Below are positions 36,706-46,484 of a stretch of DNA of 64,000 bases, piece by piece. A program made the translations under genes and the position numbers. Location of the stretch: assembly GCF_004135605.1 (NCBI RefSeq), contig NZ_SDPT01000001.1, forward strand, positions 992,001 through 1,056,000. Direction: 5' to 3'. Origin of the DNA: Sphingomonas desiccabilis (GTDB taxonomy: Bacteria > Pseudomonadota > Alphaproteobacteria > Sphingomonadales > Sphingomonadaceae). The notes under the pieces are model-generated. The model searched no databases, was not told where the DNA came from, and saw only the letters and a program-made list of their open reading frames with translations. Each line of letters starts with the position of its first letter. Position 1 is the first letter of the stretch.

Positions 36706-37416
36706 TCAGTCGACGCGCTCGAAATGCCCCGTCTCGAACCCCGCCACCATCAGCGCGGCAATCCGCTCCGCCACCACTTCCGGCGGCTTCACGCTTTCGG
36801 GCGCCTCGCCCGGATAGGCACGCGCGCGCATCTTGGTGCGGGTAGCGCCCGGATCGACGATCGCGGTGCGGATCGCGGTCAGCTGGCGAACTTCCTCGCC
36901 GAACGCGGTCAGTAGGTTCTCGAACGCCGCCTTGGACGATCCGTACAGCCCCCAATACGCGCGCGGGGTGCGCCCGACACTGGAGGTCAGCCCGACGACC
37001 CGGCCGTTCTTCGCCTGGCGCAGCATCGGCCCGAACGCGCCCAACAGCGCCGCCTGCGCGGTCACGTTGAGCGTGAACAGCGTCGACATTTCCTTGAAGT
37101 CAATCGCGTTCACCGGCCCCAGGCTGCCGAGCATCGCCGCGTTCAGCACCAGCATGTCGAGCGCCTGCCAACGCTCGCCCAGCGCCGCCGCCAGCCGGGC
37201 GACGCCGTCCGGCTCGGCCAGGTCGAGCGGCGCGATCGTCGCGCTGCCGCCCGCCTGGTGGATCGCCTCCTCGACCTCCTCCAGCCCACCCGGCGTGCGC
37301 GCGGTCAGCACCACATGCGCACCCTGGGCGGCAAGCGCGAGCGCCGTCGCCGCGCCGATGCCGCGGCTGGCCCCCGTCACGAGCGCGAGCTGGTCGGCAA
37401 GGGGCTTGTCGGTCAT
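36706..37416 (-). CDS. short-chain dehydrogenase/reductase
   Basis: 236 residues from ATG 37416 (MTDKPLADQLALVTGASRGIG). The NADP-binding TGASRGIG (14-21), the NAA motif (LVLNAAML), catalytic Ser in GLTSSVGR, and the YxxxK pair in YGSSKAAFENL are all seen. The RTAIVDPGATRTKM stretch is usual for oxidoreductases of unknown substrate (YciK-like). Upstream of the ATG the open frame is antisense or out of frame with purF. It follows purF by 47 bases on the same strand, possibly the second gene of an operon. Confidence 0.92.
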   Translation of the reverse strand: MTDKPLADQLALVTGASRGIGAATALALAAQGAHVVLTARTPGGLEEVEEAIHQAGGSATIAPLDLAEPDGVARLAAALGERWQALDMLVLNAAMLGSLGPVNAIDFKEMSTLFTLNVTAQAALLGAFGPMLRQAKNGRVVGLTSSVGRTPRAYWGLYGSSKAAFENLLTAFGEEVRQLTAIRTAIVDPGATRTKMRARAYPGEAPESVKPPEVVAERIAALMVAGFETGHFERVD

Positions 37417-37463
37417 CGAAGATCCTGGAGCTTGGAAAAAAGAAGGGCAGGGTGCGCCGGCGA

Positions 37464-38921
37464 TCAGCCGACGCGCTCCTCCAGCATGGCGAGCTGGTCG
37501 ACCGTGCGGGTCTCGTCCTGGTCGGTCAGCGGCGTCGGATAGTCGCCGGTGAAGCAGGCGTCGCAATATTTCGGCCGCACCGCTGCGCGCTCGGCCTCGC
37601 CCAGCGCCTTGTAGAGGCCGTCGATCGACACGAACGCCAGGCTGTCCGCCTGGATATATTCGGTCATGCCGCCCAGATCGAGCTTGGCCGCCAGCAGCTT
37701 GGCCCGCTCGGGCGTATCGACGCCATAGAAGCAGCTGTGCCGCGTCGGCGGGCTGGCGATGCGCATGTGCACCTCGGCAGCGCCGGCATCGCGCATCATC
37801 TGCACGATCTTGAGCGAGGTGGTGCCGCGCACGATCGAATCGTCGATCAGCACGATCCGCTTGCCCTCGATGAGCGCGCGGTTGGCGTTGTGCTTCAGCT
37901 TCACGCCAAGGTGGCGGACCTTGTCGCCGGGCTGGATGAAGGTGCGGCCGACATAGTGCGAGCGGATGATGCCGAGTTCGAACGGGATGCCCGACTGCTG
38001 CGCATAGCCGATCGCCGCCGGCACGCCCGAATCGGGAACCGGGATCACCAGGTCGGCATCGACCGGATTCTCGATCGCGAGCTCCGCGCCGATCGCCTTG
38101 CGCACCGAATAGACGGAGTTGCCGCCCGAGATCGAATCGGGCCGCGAGAAATAGACATATTCGAAGATGCACGGCCGCGGCGCGTTGGGCGTGAACGGGC
38201 GGATCGAGCGCAGCTCGGTGCCCTTGACGATTACCAGCTCGCCCGGCTCCACGTCGCGGACGTACTCGGCGCCGACCACGTCGAGCGCGACCGTCTCGGA
38301 CGCAAAGATCACCGAGTCGCCCAGCTTGCCCATCACCAGCGGGCGGATGCCCAGCGGATCGCGGCAGGCGATCATGCCCTCGGGCGTCATGCAGATCAGC
38401 GAATAAGCGCCCTCGACCTGCTTCAACGCATCGATGAAGCGGTCCAGCAGCGTACGGTAATTGGACGTGGCGACCAGGTGGATGATCACCTCGGTATCCG
38501 ACGTCGACTGGAAGATCGAACCGGTCCGCACCAGGTCCTTGCGGAGCCGCAGCGCATTGGAAAGGTTGCCGTTGTGCGCCACGGCGAAGCCGCCGCTCGC
38601 CAGCTCGGCATAGAGCGGCTGCACGTTGCGCAGCGCCGTCTCGCCGGAGGTGGAGTAGCGGACGTGGCCGACGGCGGCCGCGCCCGGCAGCGCCTCGATC
38701 ACGTCGGGCCGGTCGAAGTTGCCGGCCACATGCCCCATCGCGCGATGCGTGTGGAACTGCACCCCGTCGAAGCTGGAGATGCCGGCGGCTTCCTGCCCGC
38801 GATGCTGCAGCGCATGGAGGCCGAGCGCCACCAGTGCTGCCGCGCCGTCCGCGCCGGAAACGCCAAAGATGCCGCACTCTTCGCGCAGCTTGTCGTCATC
38901 GAATGGATTGGTGCTAAACAT
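37464..38921 (-). CDS. purF: amidophosphoribosyltransferase
   Basis: 485 residues from ATG 38921. A 15-residue propeptide ([15 protein letters not shown]) precedes Cys16 of CGIFGV, the N-terminal nucleophile of the glutaminase domain exposed by self-cleavage. The C-terminal phosphoribosyltransferase domain has the PRPP motif [15 protein letters not shown], and the cysteines of [13 protein letters not shown] suit the Fe-S-type (Bacillus-like) enzyme. It makes 5-phosphoribosylamine from glutamine and PRPP, the first step of purine synthesis. A start at 38993 is in frame but lacks family support. Confidence 0.96.
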   Translation of the reverse strand: MFSTNPFDDDKLREECGIFGVSGADGAAALVALGLHALQHRGQEAAGISSFDGVQFHTHRAMGHVAGNFDRPDVIEALPGAAAVGHVRYSTSGETALRNVQPLYAELASGGFAVAHNGNLSNALRLRKDLVRTGSIFQSTSDTEVIIHLVATSNYRTLLDRFIDALKQVEGAYSLICMTPEGMIACRDPLGIRPLVMGKLGDSVIFASETVALDVVGAEYVRDVEPGELVIVKGTELRSIRPFTPNAPRPCIFEYVYFSRPDSISGGNSVYSVRKAIGAELAIENPVDADLVIPVPDSGVPAAIGYAQQSGIPFELGIIRSHYVGRTFIQPGDKVRHLGVKLKHNANRALIEGKRIVLIDDSIVRGTTSLKIVQMMRDAGAAEVHMRIASPPTRHSCFYGVDTPERAKLLAAKLDLGGMTEYIQADSLAFVSIDGLYKALGEAERAAVRPKYCDACFTGDYPTPLTDQDETRTVDQLAMLEERVG

Positions 38922-39052
38922 CGGCCCCACGGGGTTCGCTGAGATGCGAGCGCCATATAGGGAGCGATTCCGGGTTTGTCGCCCTTCTGTCACGAAGAAT
39001 GTGCGATCGCCCCGGATTGCCGCCCCGCCGCCTCCCCGGTAAGCCGCCGGCC

Positions 39053-39412
39053 ATGGACGCGCGCGACACCGGCCTCACCCTGAATCCCAAGTACGACGCC
39101 GCGGGGCTCGTCACCGCGGTGGCGACCGATGCCGCAACCGGCGAACTTCTGATGGTCGCGCATATGAATGCCGAGGCGCTGGCGGCGACGCTGGAAAGCG
39201 GGGAGGCCACCTTCTGGTCGCGGAGCCGCAACCGGCTGTGGAAGAAGGGGGAGACCTCCGGCCACGTCCTGCGCGTGGTAGAGGTGCGGATCGACTGCGA
39301 CCAGGATGCGCTGTGGCTTCGCGTCGAGCCCGCAGGGCCCGCCTGCCACACCGGCGCGCGCAGCTGCTTCTTCCGCCGGATCGAGGACGGCCGGCTGGTC
39401 GCCGTCGAATGA
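39053..39412 (+). CDS. hisI: phosphoribosyl-AMP cyclohydrolase
   Basis: 119 residues from ATG 39053. Marks of HisI are [21 protein letters not shown] and [10 protein letters not shown], the magnesium-binding Asp81, Asp83 and Asp85 with Cys82 (RIDCDQD), and zinc-site Cys98 and Cys105 in [11 protein letters not shown]. It opens the purine ring of phosphoribosyl-AMP in step 3 of histidine synthesis. The protein stands alone, without the HisE domain seen in enterobacteria. The other his genes are not nearby. Its stop overlaps the next start by four bases. Confidence 0.95.
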   Translation: MDARDTGLTLNPKYDAAGLVTAVATDAATGELLMVAHMNAEALAATLESGEATFWSRSRNRLWKKGETSGHVLRVVEVRIDCDQDALWLRVEPAGPACHTGARSCFFRRIEDGRLVAVE

Positions 39413-39897
39413 GGCGCGGCGTCGCCGCGCTGGCGCTGGCACTTGCGGCCTGTTCGGGAGGCGGCGACCCGGCGAACACCGAGGCGCCGGACCTAGAGAC
39501 GGTCGCGATCGAGCGCGGGGTGGTGCGCGATCCCGGGAGCGACTCGATTACCGGTCTCTACGCGCGCGGCGGCGACCGGCTCTGCCTCGTGCCGCAGGGG
39601 GAGGCGCTGCGGGTCGGCGCCTTCGTCCTCAACGGCGGCCGCCTCGGCTGCAGCGCGAGCGGGACGGCCAAGCGTTCGGGCGATCGCCTCCGGATCGACT
39701 TCGGCAACGCCTGCGAGGTGGAGGCGCGGATCGAGGACGCGCGCGTCATCTTCCCCGCCAAGCTGCCGCCGCAATGCGCCGGGCGATGCAGCGCGCGCGG
39801 TACCTTCAGCGGCCTGCGCGTCGAGCGGATGAGCGACGTCCTCTCCGAAGCCGCCGCCCTCCGCGACCCCCGCGGCCGGGCCGTGTGCGGGGGCTAA
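39409..39897 (+). CDS. small putative lipoprotein, unknown function
   Basis: 162 residues from ATG 39409, in ATGA overlap with hisI. A short signal peptide ends in a lipobox-like LALAAC-SG (Cys15), so the mature protein is probably lipid-anchored in the periplasm. The rest is moderately conserved-looking, with several Cys (about 58, 76, 92, 106 and 110) that could form disulfides. I do not recognise a family. The overlap with hisI suggests cotranscription, not a role in histidine synthesis. Confidence 0.78.
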   Translation: MRRGVAALALALAACSGGGDPANTEAPDLETVAIERGVVRDPGSDSITGLYARGGDRLCLVPQGEALRVGAFVLNGGRLGCSASGTAKRSGDRLRIDFGNACEVEARIEDARVIFPAKLPPQCAGRCSARGTFSGLRVERMSDVLSEAAALRDPRGRAVCGG

Positions 39898-39973
39898 GCC
39901 GGCCCAGAAGGTGCGTCAGCTATCGGTACAATGGCATCTTGCACGTTCTCATCCTGTCGTTGAGCCTAGCAGC

Positions 39974-40230
39974 ATGAACGACGAAAGGTACCGGGGTGGG
40001 GGGACGACAGGCGGCAAATGGGGCTGTGCCCTTGCCGCTGTCGTGGGTCTGCCACTACTTGGTTTGGCGGTATTGGTAAGTGCGCTGGGCACTGCATCCC
40101 AGAAGTGCCCTGCAATCATGACCTAGAGTGGCCGCTGATCCTCGGAGCGCTGGTGATCTCGCTGGCTGTCGGTCTCGCCATTCGGGCGCTGATCAATGGC
40201 GTCGCCGCGCGCGGAGGCGGCGACCGTTAG
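39974..40230 (+). pseudogene. small two-helix membrane protein broken by a one-base deletion
   Basis: Translation from ATG 39974 gives MNDERYRGGGTTGGKWGCALA, one membrane helix, then ...VSALGTASQKCPAIMT and stops at 40126. The +1 reading of the downstream stretch gives CIPEVPCNHDLEWPLIL, a second helix (GALVISLAVGLAIRALINGV) and a basic tail ending at 40230. Restoring one base near 40090 (GGC-ACTGC to GGC-GACTGC) joins both halves into an 85-residue protein of the type I recall from sphingomonads. It is therefore a frameshifted gene or a sequencing error; either half alone makes a poor protein. Confidence 0.6.
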
Positions 40231-40267
40231 CGCTCGATGAGTCGGGTTCACGCTTGATACCCATCAT

Positions 40268-40345
40268 CGTCATCCCGGCGAAGGCCGGGATTGATCAGGC
40301 ACTAGGCGCACCCGGTGAGATGGACGCCGGCCTTCGCCGGGTGCC
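40268..40345. repeat. inverted GTCATCCCGGC-type palindromic repeats
   Basis: TCCCGGC-GAAG-GCCGGGA (40273-40290) and the mirrored CGCCGGCC-TTC-GCCGGG (about 40325-40341) form two hairpins about 35 bases apart, in inverted orientation. This is the widespread GTCATCCCGGCGAA type of proteobacterial intergenic repeat. It sits just before the ComB-family gene. Confidence 0.7.
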
Positions 40346-40422
40346 GGAGGAAAGGCCGAGGAACGCGGCTAGCGCCAACGACTCGCCAATTGGCAACCCT
40401 GCCTCGCTCTGGCATCGCTTCG

Positions 40423-41169
40423 ATGATGTCGAAGGTGGTTTGCGAATGGGGTCTGTCCGGGATCGAGGCTTGGAAGGCCTCGGCGGACGTGTTCATCATC
40501 GTTGATATATTGTCCTTCTCGACGGCGGTCAGCGTATCCGTCGAGAACGGCGCGATGGTGTTCCCCTTCCCATATGGCGACGCCGCGGCGGCAGACACCG
40601 AAGCTGCTCGGCTCGGAGCGGTCGCGGCCTCACCGCGAAGCGCCGGCGGGGGGCAGCTCAGTCTTTCGCCAGTCAGCCTGAAGCAGATCAAGTCGGGCGC
40701 GCGCCTTCTGCTTCCGTCGCCCAATGGCTCCCGGCTGTCCCTGAACACCGGCGACACTCCGACGATTTGCGGCTGCCTTCGAAACGCACGTGCGGTCCGC
40801 GAGGAGGCAAACCGCCTTGCTGGTGATGGAACGATCGTTGTGATCCCGGCAGGTGAGCGGTGGCCGGATCAGACGCTACGCCCGGCTGTCGAAGATTGGC
40901 TCGGAGCGGGCGCCATTATCGCGGGCTTGAGCGGAACACTGAATGCAGAGGCCGACCTGGTGGCCGAGGCTTACAGGGCAGCGAAGCCTCGCCTCGCCCA
41001 GATAATTCGCGACAGTCGGTCAGGTCGCGAACTCTCCGGGTGGGGGTACGCCGAAGACGTAGAAGTCGCGCTTGAGTCTGATGCGACCGACGTCGTGCCG
41101 TTGATGCAGGAAGGTGCGTACCAGGCAAGTCGAAACCACACGTCGCCATTTATCCGTTCGGCGACGTAG
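40423..41169 (+). CDS. 2-phosphosulfolactate phosphatase (ComB) family protein
   Basis: 248 residues from ATG 40423 (MMSKVVCEWG); a second ATG at 40426 is equally possible, and the open frame upstream runs into the repeat. ComB-family marks: VFIIVDILSFSTAVSVSVENG (residues about 20-38), FPYGDAAAAD, LLLPSPNGSRLS with the PSPNGS motif, and NARAV/IPAGERWPDQTLRPAVEDWLGAGAI. The named activity is a step of coenzyme M synthesis in methanogens; bacteria without that cofactor keep homologues of unknown role. The codon use looks less GC-rich than its neighbours, and repeats lie directly upstream. Confidence 0.82.
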   Translation: MMSKVVCEWGLSGIEAWKASADVFIIVDILSFSTAVSVSVENGAMVFPFPYGDAAAADTEAARLGAVAASPRSAGGGQLSLSPVSLKQIKSGARLLLPSPNGSRLSLNTGDTPTICGCLRNARAVREEANRLAGDGTIVVIPAGERWPDQTLRPAVEDWLGAGAIIAGLSGTLNAEADLVAEAYRAAKPRLAQIIRDSRSGRELSGWGYAEDVEVALESDATDVVPLMQEGAYQASRNHTSPFIRSAT

Positions 41170-41289
41170 GCGCGGTTTCCCCCGTCTTCATCCGGACAGC
41201 AGTTCTGGCTAGGTGCTCCTCGAAAGCCGCCGCAGTCGGCGACCTGCAACACCGTCCCTTCGCCAGCGGCTGCCTGCTTTGGCGCGAAA

Positions 41290-42618
41290 CTACGATGCGA
41301 CCGGCGCGGCCGCTGCGGCGACCGACGCCGCCGGCTCCGCGGCAGGCTTGCGCCGCACGCCGCTCAGCCCCGCGGGGCCGTCCTCCGTCACTGCGCCCGG
41401 GGCCGGGGAGGCGATCGGCTGTGGTGCGCGGCGCATGCATTGCGGCTTGGGCTGGGGGAAGTCCGCGCAGTTCCATAGCGCGCGCTCCAGGTTGCGCGGT
41501 CGGTCGCGCAGGTAGCTGAACGACATCGACGTCAGCTGCTGGGGCGACAGCGTGCCCTTCGCGCTCGCCGGCAGCTGGCGCGGGTCGGTCCAGCCCATGA
41601 ACTTGCAATAGGGGCGCTCGCCGCAGGCGCGGTCCGCCAGAATCGGGAAGCTCGCCGCATCCTTGGCATCGACATGGATCAGGAAGGTGTTGGGGTCGTC
41701 CGCCGATGGCTTCAGCGCAGAATCCGGCAGCGCCATCGCCTTCTGCATCGCCAGTGCCTGGGTTTCCGCCGCCAGCACCTCCGGCAGCTTGTGCGCGTCG
41801 AAGTGCGCCGCCAGCTGGGTCACGCGCGGTTCGCTGCCCGTGGCGGTGAAGCGGAACGCGGGCGGGGTCCCCCACCAGCCGGTCCAGCGGAAGAACAGAT
41901 GCGTGTGGACCGCCACGATCTTGTCGAGGCTGGAGCTCCAGTACGGCACCACCCAGTCGGTGTGATAATGGGTGGCATGGCCGACCGGCCTGTAGACGGC
42001 GCCTGCCAGGGCCGTGTCCGCGACCTTGCGCGCGCGCTCCCAGAAGGGCTCGGAATACCAGCGCGCCAGCGCCCCGTCGCAGGTGAAGGTGAATTGGCAG
42101 CCGGTGGTCCGCTCGGAGCCCTGGAACACCACCCCGCACACCGTCTTGGGAAAGGCCGGATGGCGGACGCGGTTCAGCACCACCTGGGCGACGGCCTTCT
42201 GCCCCTCCGGATCGTCGCCCGCCTCATAGAGCACGGCCGCGGCGAGGCAGTCGCTCGCCCGCGCCCGGTCCTCGTCCGCGCCGCTGAAGCGGAAGGGGCG
42301 GGCGGCAGGATTGGGGCCGCCGGCAAACGGGATGCCGGCGTTGAAGGCCCGCGCCTCGTCCGCGGTCATGTCCTGGAACTCGATCGGCTCCACGGCCGGC
42401 AGCTCCGCGGGGGGCAGCACGCGGCGCGGTGCCGCATGCCGCATCGCGCGGCCGTCCTGCGAGGGCATCGACGGCGCATGCGTCACTGCCCATGCGGGCA
42501 CCAGCACCGCCGCCAGCGCCACGGCTGCGAGCACCCCGTCGAGCACGCGCGAGCCCGTGCCCAGCGGCGCGCGCACGCCTGAGGAATCAGGCGCCGCCGC
42601 GCCGCGGAACACCAGCAT
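41290..42618 (-). CDS. cell wall hydrolase, SleB-like (Hydrolase_2 domain)
   Basis: 442 residues: a basic N-terminus, one membrane anchor or signal (about 27-46), and a Hydrolase_2 domain at about 122-222 (CLAAAVLYEAGDDPEGQKAV, with catalytic Glu132; CQFTFTCDGAL; and HATHYHTDW). The ~150-residue C-terminal region is of unknown type and ends in an Ala/Pro-rich tail. Relatives are peptidoglycan glycosidases such as spore-cortex SleB; in Gram-negatives they act in periplasmic wall remodelling. It begins 9 bases after cysK and is the last gene of the MFS-cysK operon. Confidence 0.88.
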   Translation of the reverse strand: MLVFRGAAAPDSSGVRAPLGTGSRVLDGVLAAVALAAVLVPAWAVTHAPSMPSQDGRAMRHAAPRRVLPPAELPAVEPIEFQDMTADEARAFNAGIPFAGGPNPAARPFRFSGADEDRARASDCLAAAVLYEAGDDPEGQKAVAQVVLNRVRHPAFPKTVCGVVFQGSERTTGCQFTFTCDGALARWYSEPFWERARKVADTALAGAVYRPVGHATHYHTDWVVPYWSSSLDKIVAVHTHLFFRWTGWWGTPPAFRFTATGSEPRVTQLAAHFDAHKLPEVLAAETQALAMQKAMALPDSALKPSADDPNTFLIHVDAKDAASFPILADRACGERPYCKFMGWTDPRQLPASAKGTLSPQQLTSMSFSYLRDRPRNLERALWNCADFPQPKPQCMRRAPQPIASPAPGAVTEDGPAGLSGVRRKPAAEPAASVAAAAAPVAS

Positions 42619-42627
42619 GTCGATCGC

Positions 42628-43548
42628 TCAGCTTTCCGGCAGGAAATCCGGAACCGACAGGTAGCGCTCGCCCGTGTCGTAGTTGAAGCCCAGCACCCTT
42701 GCCCCGTCGGGCAGGTCGGGCAGCTTCTGCAGGATCGCCGCCAGCGTCGCACCCGACGAGATGCCGACCAGCATGCCTTCCTCGTGCGCCGAGCGCCGAG
42801 CCATGTCCTTGGCGACGCCCGCACCGACCTTGATCACGCCGTCGATCGCCTGGGTGTGGAGGTTGGCCGGGATGAAGCCCGCGCCGATGCCCTGGATCGG
42901 GTGCGGCCCCGGCTGCCCGCCGGAGATCACCGGCGAAAGCTCCGGCTCCACCGCATAGACCTTGAGCTGCGGCCACTGCTTCTTGAGCGTCTCGGCGACG
43001 CCCGTGATGTGCCCGCCGGTGCCAACGCCGGTGATCAGCACGTCGATCGGCGTGTCGGCGAAGTCCTCCAGGATCTCCTGAGCGGTGGTGCGGACATGCA
43101 CGTCGACGTTGGCGGGGTTCTCGAACTGCTGCGGGATCCAGGCGCCGGGCGTCTGCTCGGCCAGCTCCTGCGCGCGCTCGATCGCGCCCTTCATGCCTTT
43201 CTCGCGCGGGGTGAGGTCGAAGGTCGCGCCATAGGCCAGCATCAGCCGGCGGCGCTCGATCGACATGCTCTCCGGCATCACCAGGATCAGCCTGTAGCCC
43301 TTCACCGCCGCGACCATCGCCAGGCCCACGCCGGTGTTGCCGCTGGTCGGCTCGATGATGGTGCCGCCGGGCTGCAGGTCGCCCGACGCCTCGGCCGCCT
43401 CGACCATCGCGAGCGCGATGCGGTCCTTGATCGACCCGCCGGGGTTGGAGCGCTCGGACTTGATCCACACCTCGGCGTCTCCGAACAGCCGCTGGATGCG
43501 GATGTGCGGCGTCTTGCCGATAGTGTCCAGGATGGTGTTGGCCTTCAT
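42628..43548 (-). CDS. cysK: cysteine synthase A
   Basis: 306 residues from ATG 43548 ([15 protein letters not shown]), with AAGGAGAAG upstream and an ATGA overlap with the MFS gene. PLP Lys41 is in [19 protein letters not shown] (about 70-79) and [10 protein letters not shown] are the substrate and phosphate loops. It joins O-acetylserine with sulfide to make cysteine. The length equals the family norm (about 305-320). The ORF region upstream of 43548 is out-of-frame. Confidence 0.95.
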   Translation of the reverse strand: MKANTILDTIGKTPHIRIQRLFGDAEVWIKSERSNPGGSIKDRIALAMVEAAEASGDLQPGGTIIEPTSGNTGVGLAMVAAVKGYRLILVMPESMSIERRRLMLAYGATFDLTPREKGMKGAIERAQELAEQTPGAWIPQQFENPANVDVHVRTTAQEILEDFADTPIDVLITGVGTGGHITGVAETLKKQWPQLKVYAVEPELSPVISGGQPGPHPIQGIGAGFIPANLHTQAIDGVIKVGAGVAKDMARRSAHEEGMLVGISSGATLAAILQKLPDLPDGARVLGFNYDTGERYLSVPDFLPES

Positions 43549-44876
43549 TCTGCCTTCTCCTTGACGGGTGTGAATTCCAGCGTCGCCGGCGCTTCGAACG
43601 TGCGCGCCCTGCGAAGCTCTGGAAAAATGCGTGCCCACAGTGCCGTCACCAATATGGCACCGATGCCGCCTGCCACAACCGCGGCCACGGGGCCGATCGC
43701 CGCCGCAAGGAAGCCGGATTCCGCCTCGCCCAGTTCGTTCGAGCCGGAGATGAACAGCGTCGACACCGCGCCCACCCGGCCGCGCATGTCGTCGGGGGTG
43801 TAGAGCTGGATCAGCGACTGGCGCACATAGACCGACACCATGTCGGCGGCGCCCAGCACGAACAGCGCCGCGAGCGCCAGCAGCACCGCGGGCGCACCGT
43901 CATGCCCGACCGCCGATTGGCCGAGCAGCGGCAGCAGCGCCGGCGCGCTGAGGCCGAAGGCAACCGTCGCGCCGCCGAACACCGCGACCGCCGCCAGCAT
44001 CTTCACGCCGACGTTGGTCCGCAGCGGCCGCCACGAGAACCACAGCGCCACCGCGATCGCGCCGACCGCGGGTGCCGCGCGCAGGTGGCCCAGCCCGTCG
44101 GCGCCGACCTTCAGGATGTCGCGCGCATAGACGGGCAGCATCGCGGTCGCGCCGCCCAGCAGCACCGCGAACAGGTCGAGCGAGATCGCCCCCAGCACCA
44201 GCCGGTTCTGGCGCACATAGGACAGACCCTCCAGCATCTGGCGGAAGGGATTGGCGGTCCCGCGCACCGAATTGTGCGGCACCCGCCCGATCAGCGACAG
44301 CATCAGGAACGAGAAGCTGAACAGCGCGCCCGACACGGTGTAGGGCAGCCAGTGGTTGGCGGCGTAGAGGTAGCCGCCCATCGTCGGCCCCAGCACCGTG
44401 CCCGCCTGCCACGATACCGAACTCATCGCGATCGCCGTCGGCAGGATCGCCTTGGGCACCAGATTGGGGGCAAGCGCCTGGAGCGAGGGGCCGGCAAAGG
44501 CGCGCGCCACGCCCAGCAGCGCCGCCACGAAGAACAGCAGTTCCAGCGTCACATGCTCGTGGTAGCTCGCCACCGCGAGGGTGATCGCGCATCCCGCCTC
44601 GATCGCCACCGATCCGCGCGCGATCCAGCGACGGTCGACCCGATCGGCGACCCAGCCCGCCACCAGCGAGAGGGCGAGCAGCGGCAGGAACTGCGCGACG
44701 CCGATGAGACCGAGGTAGAACGCCGCTTCCTTCACGTCCATCGTCCGGCGGGCAAGGTCGTAGACCTGCCAGCCGATGACGATCACCATCGACATCTGCG
44801 CAAGGGTGGTCGACAGCCGGGCCAGGAAATAGGCGCGGAAGTTGTGGATCGCGAACGGGTGCTGGGCGGCGGCCAT
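43545..44876 (-). CDS. major facilitator superfamily transporter (EntS-like)
   Basis: 443 residues from ATG 44876 ([14 protein letters not shown]); the longer reading needs a TTG at 44912. Twelve helices are apparent, with the loop 2-3 motif [12 protein letters not shown] and the cytosolic middle loop about 200-215. It resembles the MFS_3/EntS branch of exporters. The substrate is unknown. Its stop overlaps the cysK start as ATGA, so cysK is translationally coupled to it; a link to a cysteine-derived compound is only a guess. Confidence 0.88.
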   Translation of the reverse strand: MAAAQHPFAIHNFRAYFLARLSTTLAQMSMVIVIGWQVYDLARRTMDVKEAAFYLGLIGVAQFLPLLALSLVAGWVADRVDRRWIARGSVAIEAGCAITLAVASYHEHVTLELLFFVAALLGVARAFAGPSLQALAPNLVPKAILPTAIAMSSVSWQAGTVLGPTMGGYLYAANHWLPYTVSGALFSFSFLMLSLIGRVPHNSVRGTANPFRQMLEGLSYVRQNRLVLGAISLDLFAVLLGGATAMLPVYARDILKVGADGLGHLRAAPAVGAIAVALWFSWRPLRTNVGVKMLAAVAVFGGATVAFGLSAPALLPLLGQSAVGHDGAPAVLLALAALFVLGAADMVSVYVRQSLIQLYTPDDMRGRVGAVSTLFISGSNELGEAESGFLAAAIGPVAAVVAGGIGAILVTALWARIFPELRRARTFEAPATLEFTPVKEKAE

Positions 44877-44952
44877 GTCCAGGGCTCTATGCGGGGGCGG
44901 GGCCGGCGGCAATCACGCTTTGCAGGCTGGTCGCGACGCTACGGACGACGGA

Positions 44953-44977
44953 CGCGCGGCGGCAGCCCCGCCGCGCG
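44953..44977 (-). terminator. 10-bp hairpin after the alpha/beta hydrolase gene
   Basis: CGCGCGGCGG (44953-44962) and CCGCCGCGCG (44968-44977) form a perfect stem around a 5-base loop, starting 7 bases after the hydrolase stop codon at 44985. It is a likely end of transcription, though there is no T-run on the minus strand. Confidence 0.45.
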
Positions 44978-44984
44978 CCGGCGA

Positions 44985-45842
44985 TCACAGGACGGTGCCG
45001 CCGTGGGTTGCCGCCACCGGATCGCCCAGGAACGCGAGCAGGTCGTCGGTCAGCCGGTCCTGATCGGTCGCGAACAGGCCGTGGGGTGCGCCGTCATATT
45101 CGATCAGCGTCGCGCCGGGGATCGCCGCGGCCGCCGCCCGGCCGGTCGCATCGATCGGCACCGTGTCGTCCGACGTGCCGTGGATCACGAGCGTCGGGAC
45201 GGTGAACGCGGCCAGGTCGGGGCGGAAATCGGTGAAGGCGAACGCCTCGGCGCAGGCGAGGGTGGGCTTGAGCCCCGCCTGCTGCGTCAGGTTCCACGCC
45301 CAGTGCAGCCGCTCCTCGCTCACCGGGCTGGTGATGAAGCCGACGCCGAAGAACTGGTCCAGGAAGTTCGCCATGAACTTCGGACGGTCCGCTTCGATCT
45401 GGTGGCCGATGTCCTCCAGCTGCGCGCGCGGCACGCCATGCGGATTGTCGTCGGTCTGGAGCATGTAGGGCACGACGGAGCCGACCAGCACCGCCTTTGC
45501 CACACCCTTGCCCCCGTGACGCGACATGTAGCGCGCGACCTCGCCGCCCCCCATCGAGAAGCCGACCAGCGTCGCGCCGGAGGTGACGCCGCAGGCCTCC
45601 ATCACGTCGGCCAGATCGTCCGAGAGCGTGTCATAGTCATAGCCCGACCAGGGCTGTTCCGACCGGCCGAAGCCGCGACGATCATAGGCGATCACGCGAT
45701 AGCCGGCGTTGGCGAGCGCGAATGCCTGCGGGTCCCAGCTGTCCGACGACAGCGGCCAGCCGTGGATCAGCACGACCGTGGGCCCGCTGCCCCAGTCCTT
45801 CACATACAGCTTGGTACCGTCGCGGGTCTCGACAGTCGGCAT
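44985..45842 (-). CDS. alpha/beta hydrolase, non-haem haloperoxidase type
   Basis: 285 residues from ATG 45842 (MPTVETRDGTKLYVKDW), AGGAG seven bases before. Family signs: LIHGWPLSSDSWDPQ, AYDRRGFGRSEQPW, nucleophile elbow GFSMGGGEVARY (Ser about 100), DDTVPIDATGR (acid) and PHGLFATDQ (His). This is the cofactor-free bromo/chloroperoxidase layout. These proteins perhydrolyse short acids in vitro, and the cellular substrate is usually unknown. No signal peptide is visible. Confidence 0.92.
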   Translation of the reverse strand: MPTVETRDGTKLYVKDWGSGPTVVLIHGWPLSSDSWDPQAFALANAGYRVIAYDRRGFGRSEQPWSGYDYDTLSDDLADVMEACGVTSGATLVGFSMGGGEVARYMSRHGGKGVAKAVLVGSVVPYMLQTDDNPHGVPRAQLEDIGHQIEADRPKFMANFLDQFFGVGFITSPVSEERLHWAWNLTQQAGLKPTLACAEAFAFTDFRPDLAAFTVPTLVIHGTSDDTVPIDATGRAAAAAIPGATLIEYDGAPHGLFATDQDRLTDDLLAFLGDPVAATHGGTVL

Positions 45843-45903
45843 CGGCAACTCCTTGTGCGGGGAAAGAGGGGCGGGCGGCAGGGGGACGGGGCAGCGGCGG
45901 GGT

Positions 45904-46395
45904 TCAGCCGAGGGTGACGTCGGCGACCTTGTCGGCGTAATCCGCCTTGGGATCGACCCCCAGCAGGATCTTGATGCCGGCGAACAGGCTCGACTCGTCC
46001 AGCCAGATCTTCGCGTGCTCGGCGTCCAGCCGGATCAGCTCCAGCTTGGGATCATCCTTGCCGCCTTCGTACCACGCGGCGGCGAAGCGGTTCCACAGCC
46101 GGTCGATCATGGCGCGGTCCTGCTCCACGACCAGGTTGCCGTGGATGCTTGCGAACACCTCGTGGTTCTTCGAGGCAAAGTGGGCGGTGGCGCGGGTGCC
46201 CTCGCGCATCTCCTTCACCAGCGTATTGTCCTTGGTGGTGAAGAACCAGATCGGCCCGTGCTCCGCGCCGTCCAGCGTCTGGCCCGTCATCGGCTGGGCG
46301 TGGCCGTCGCCGACGCCGTCGATCCCCAGCATCAGCGTGCGATCGGATTTCAGCGCCTTCCAGAAGCGGGTCTGGATTTCCTGGGGCGTCGGCAT
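45904..46395 (-). CDS. pyridoxamine 5'-phosphate oxidase-like FMN split-barrel protein (general stress protein 26 type)
   Basis: 163 residues from ATG 46395. The split-barrel pattern of stress protein 26 is seen: FWKALKSDRTLMLGI at the N-terminus, GPIWFFTTKDNTLVKEM, ATAHFASKNHEVFASIHGNLVVEQD, and WNRFAAAWYEGGKDDPKLELIRLD. It probably binds a flavin (FMN or FAD) and responds to stress; the reaction is unknown. The gene stands alone between the alpha/beta hydrolase and the frameshifted BA14K-like gene. Confidence 0.88.
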   Translation of the reverse strand: MPTPQEIQTRFWKALKSDRTLMLGIDGVGDGHAQPMTGQTLDGAEHGPIWFFTTKDNTLVKEMREGTRATAHFASKNHEVFASIHGNLVVEQDRAMIDRLWNRFAAAWYEGGKDDPKLELIRLDAEHAKIWLDESSLFAGIKILLGVDPKADYADKVADVTLG

Positions 46396-46484
46396 GCGGT
46401 TCTCCTGAAGTTCGCCGCGCCAACGGGTGGACCGCCTCGGCGGTTCCGGGGGAGCCGGGACGCGCGGGCCGGCTCCGGCACGGA

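Noticed and set aside
41150..42139. 329-codon frame overlapping the cell wall hydrolase
   Set aside because: Same strand, different frame from a gene with a recognisable Hydrolase_2 domain; product looks random and extends into the convergent gap.
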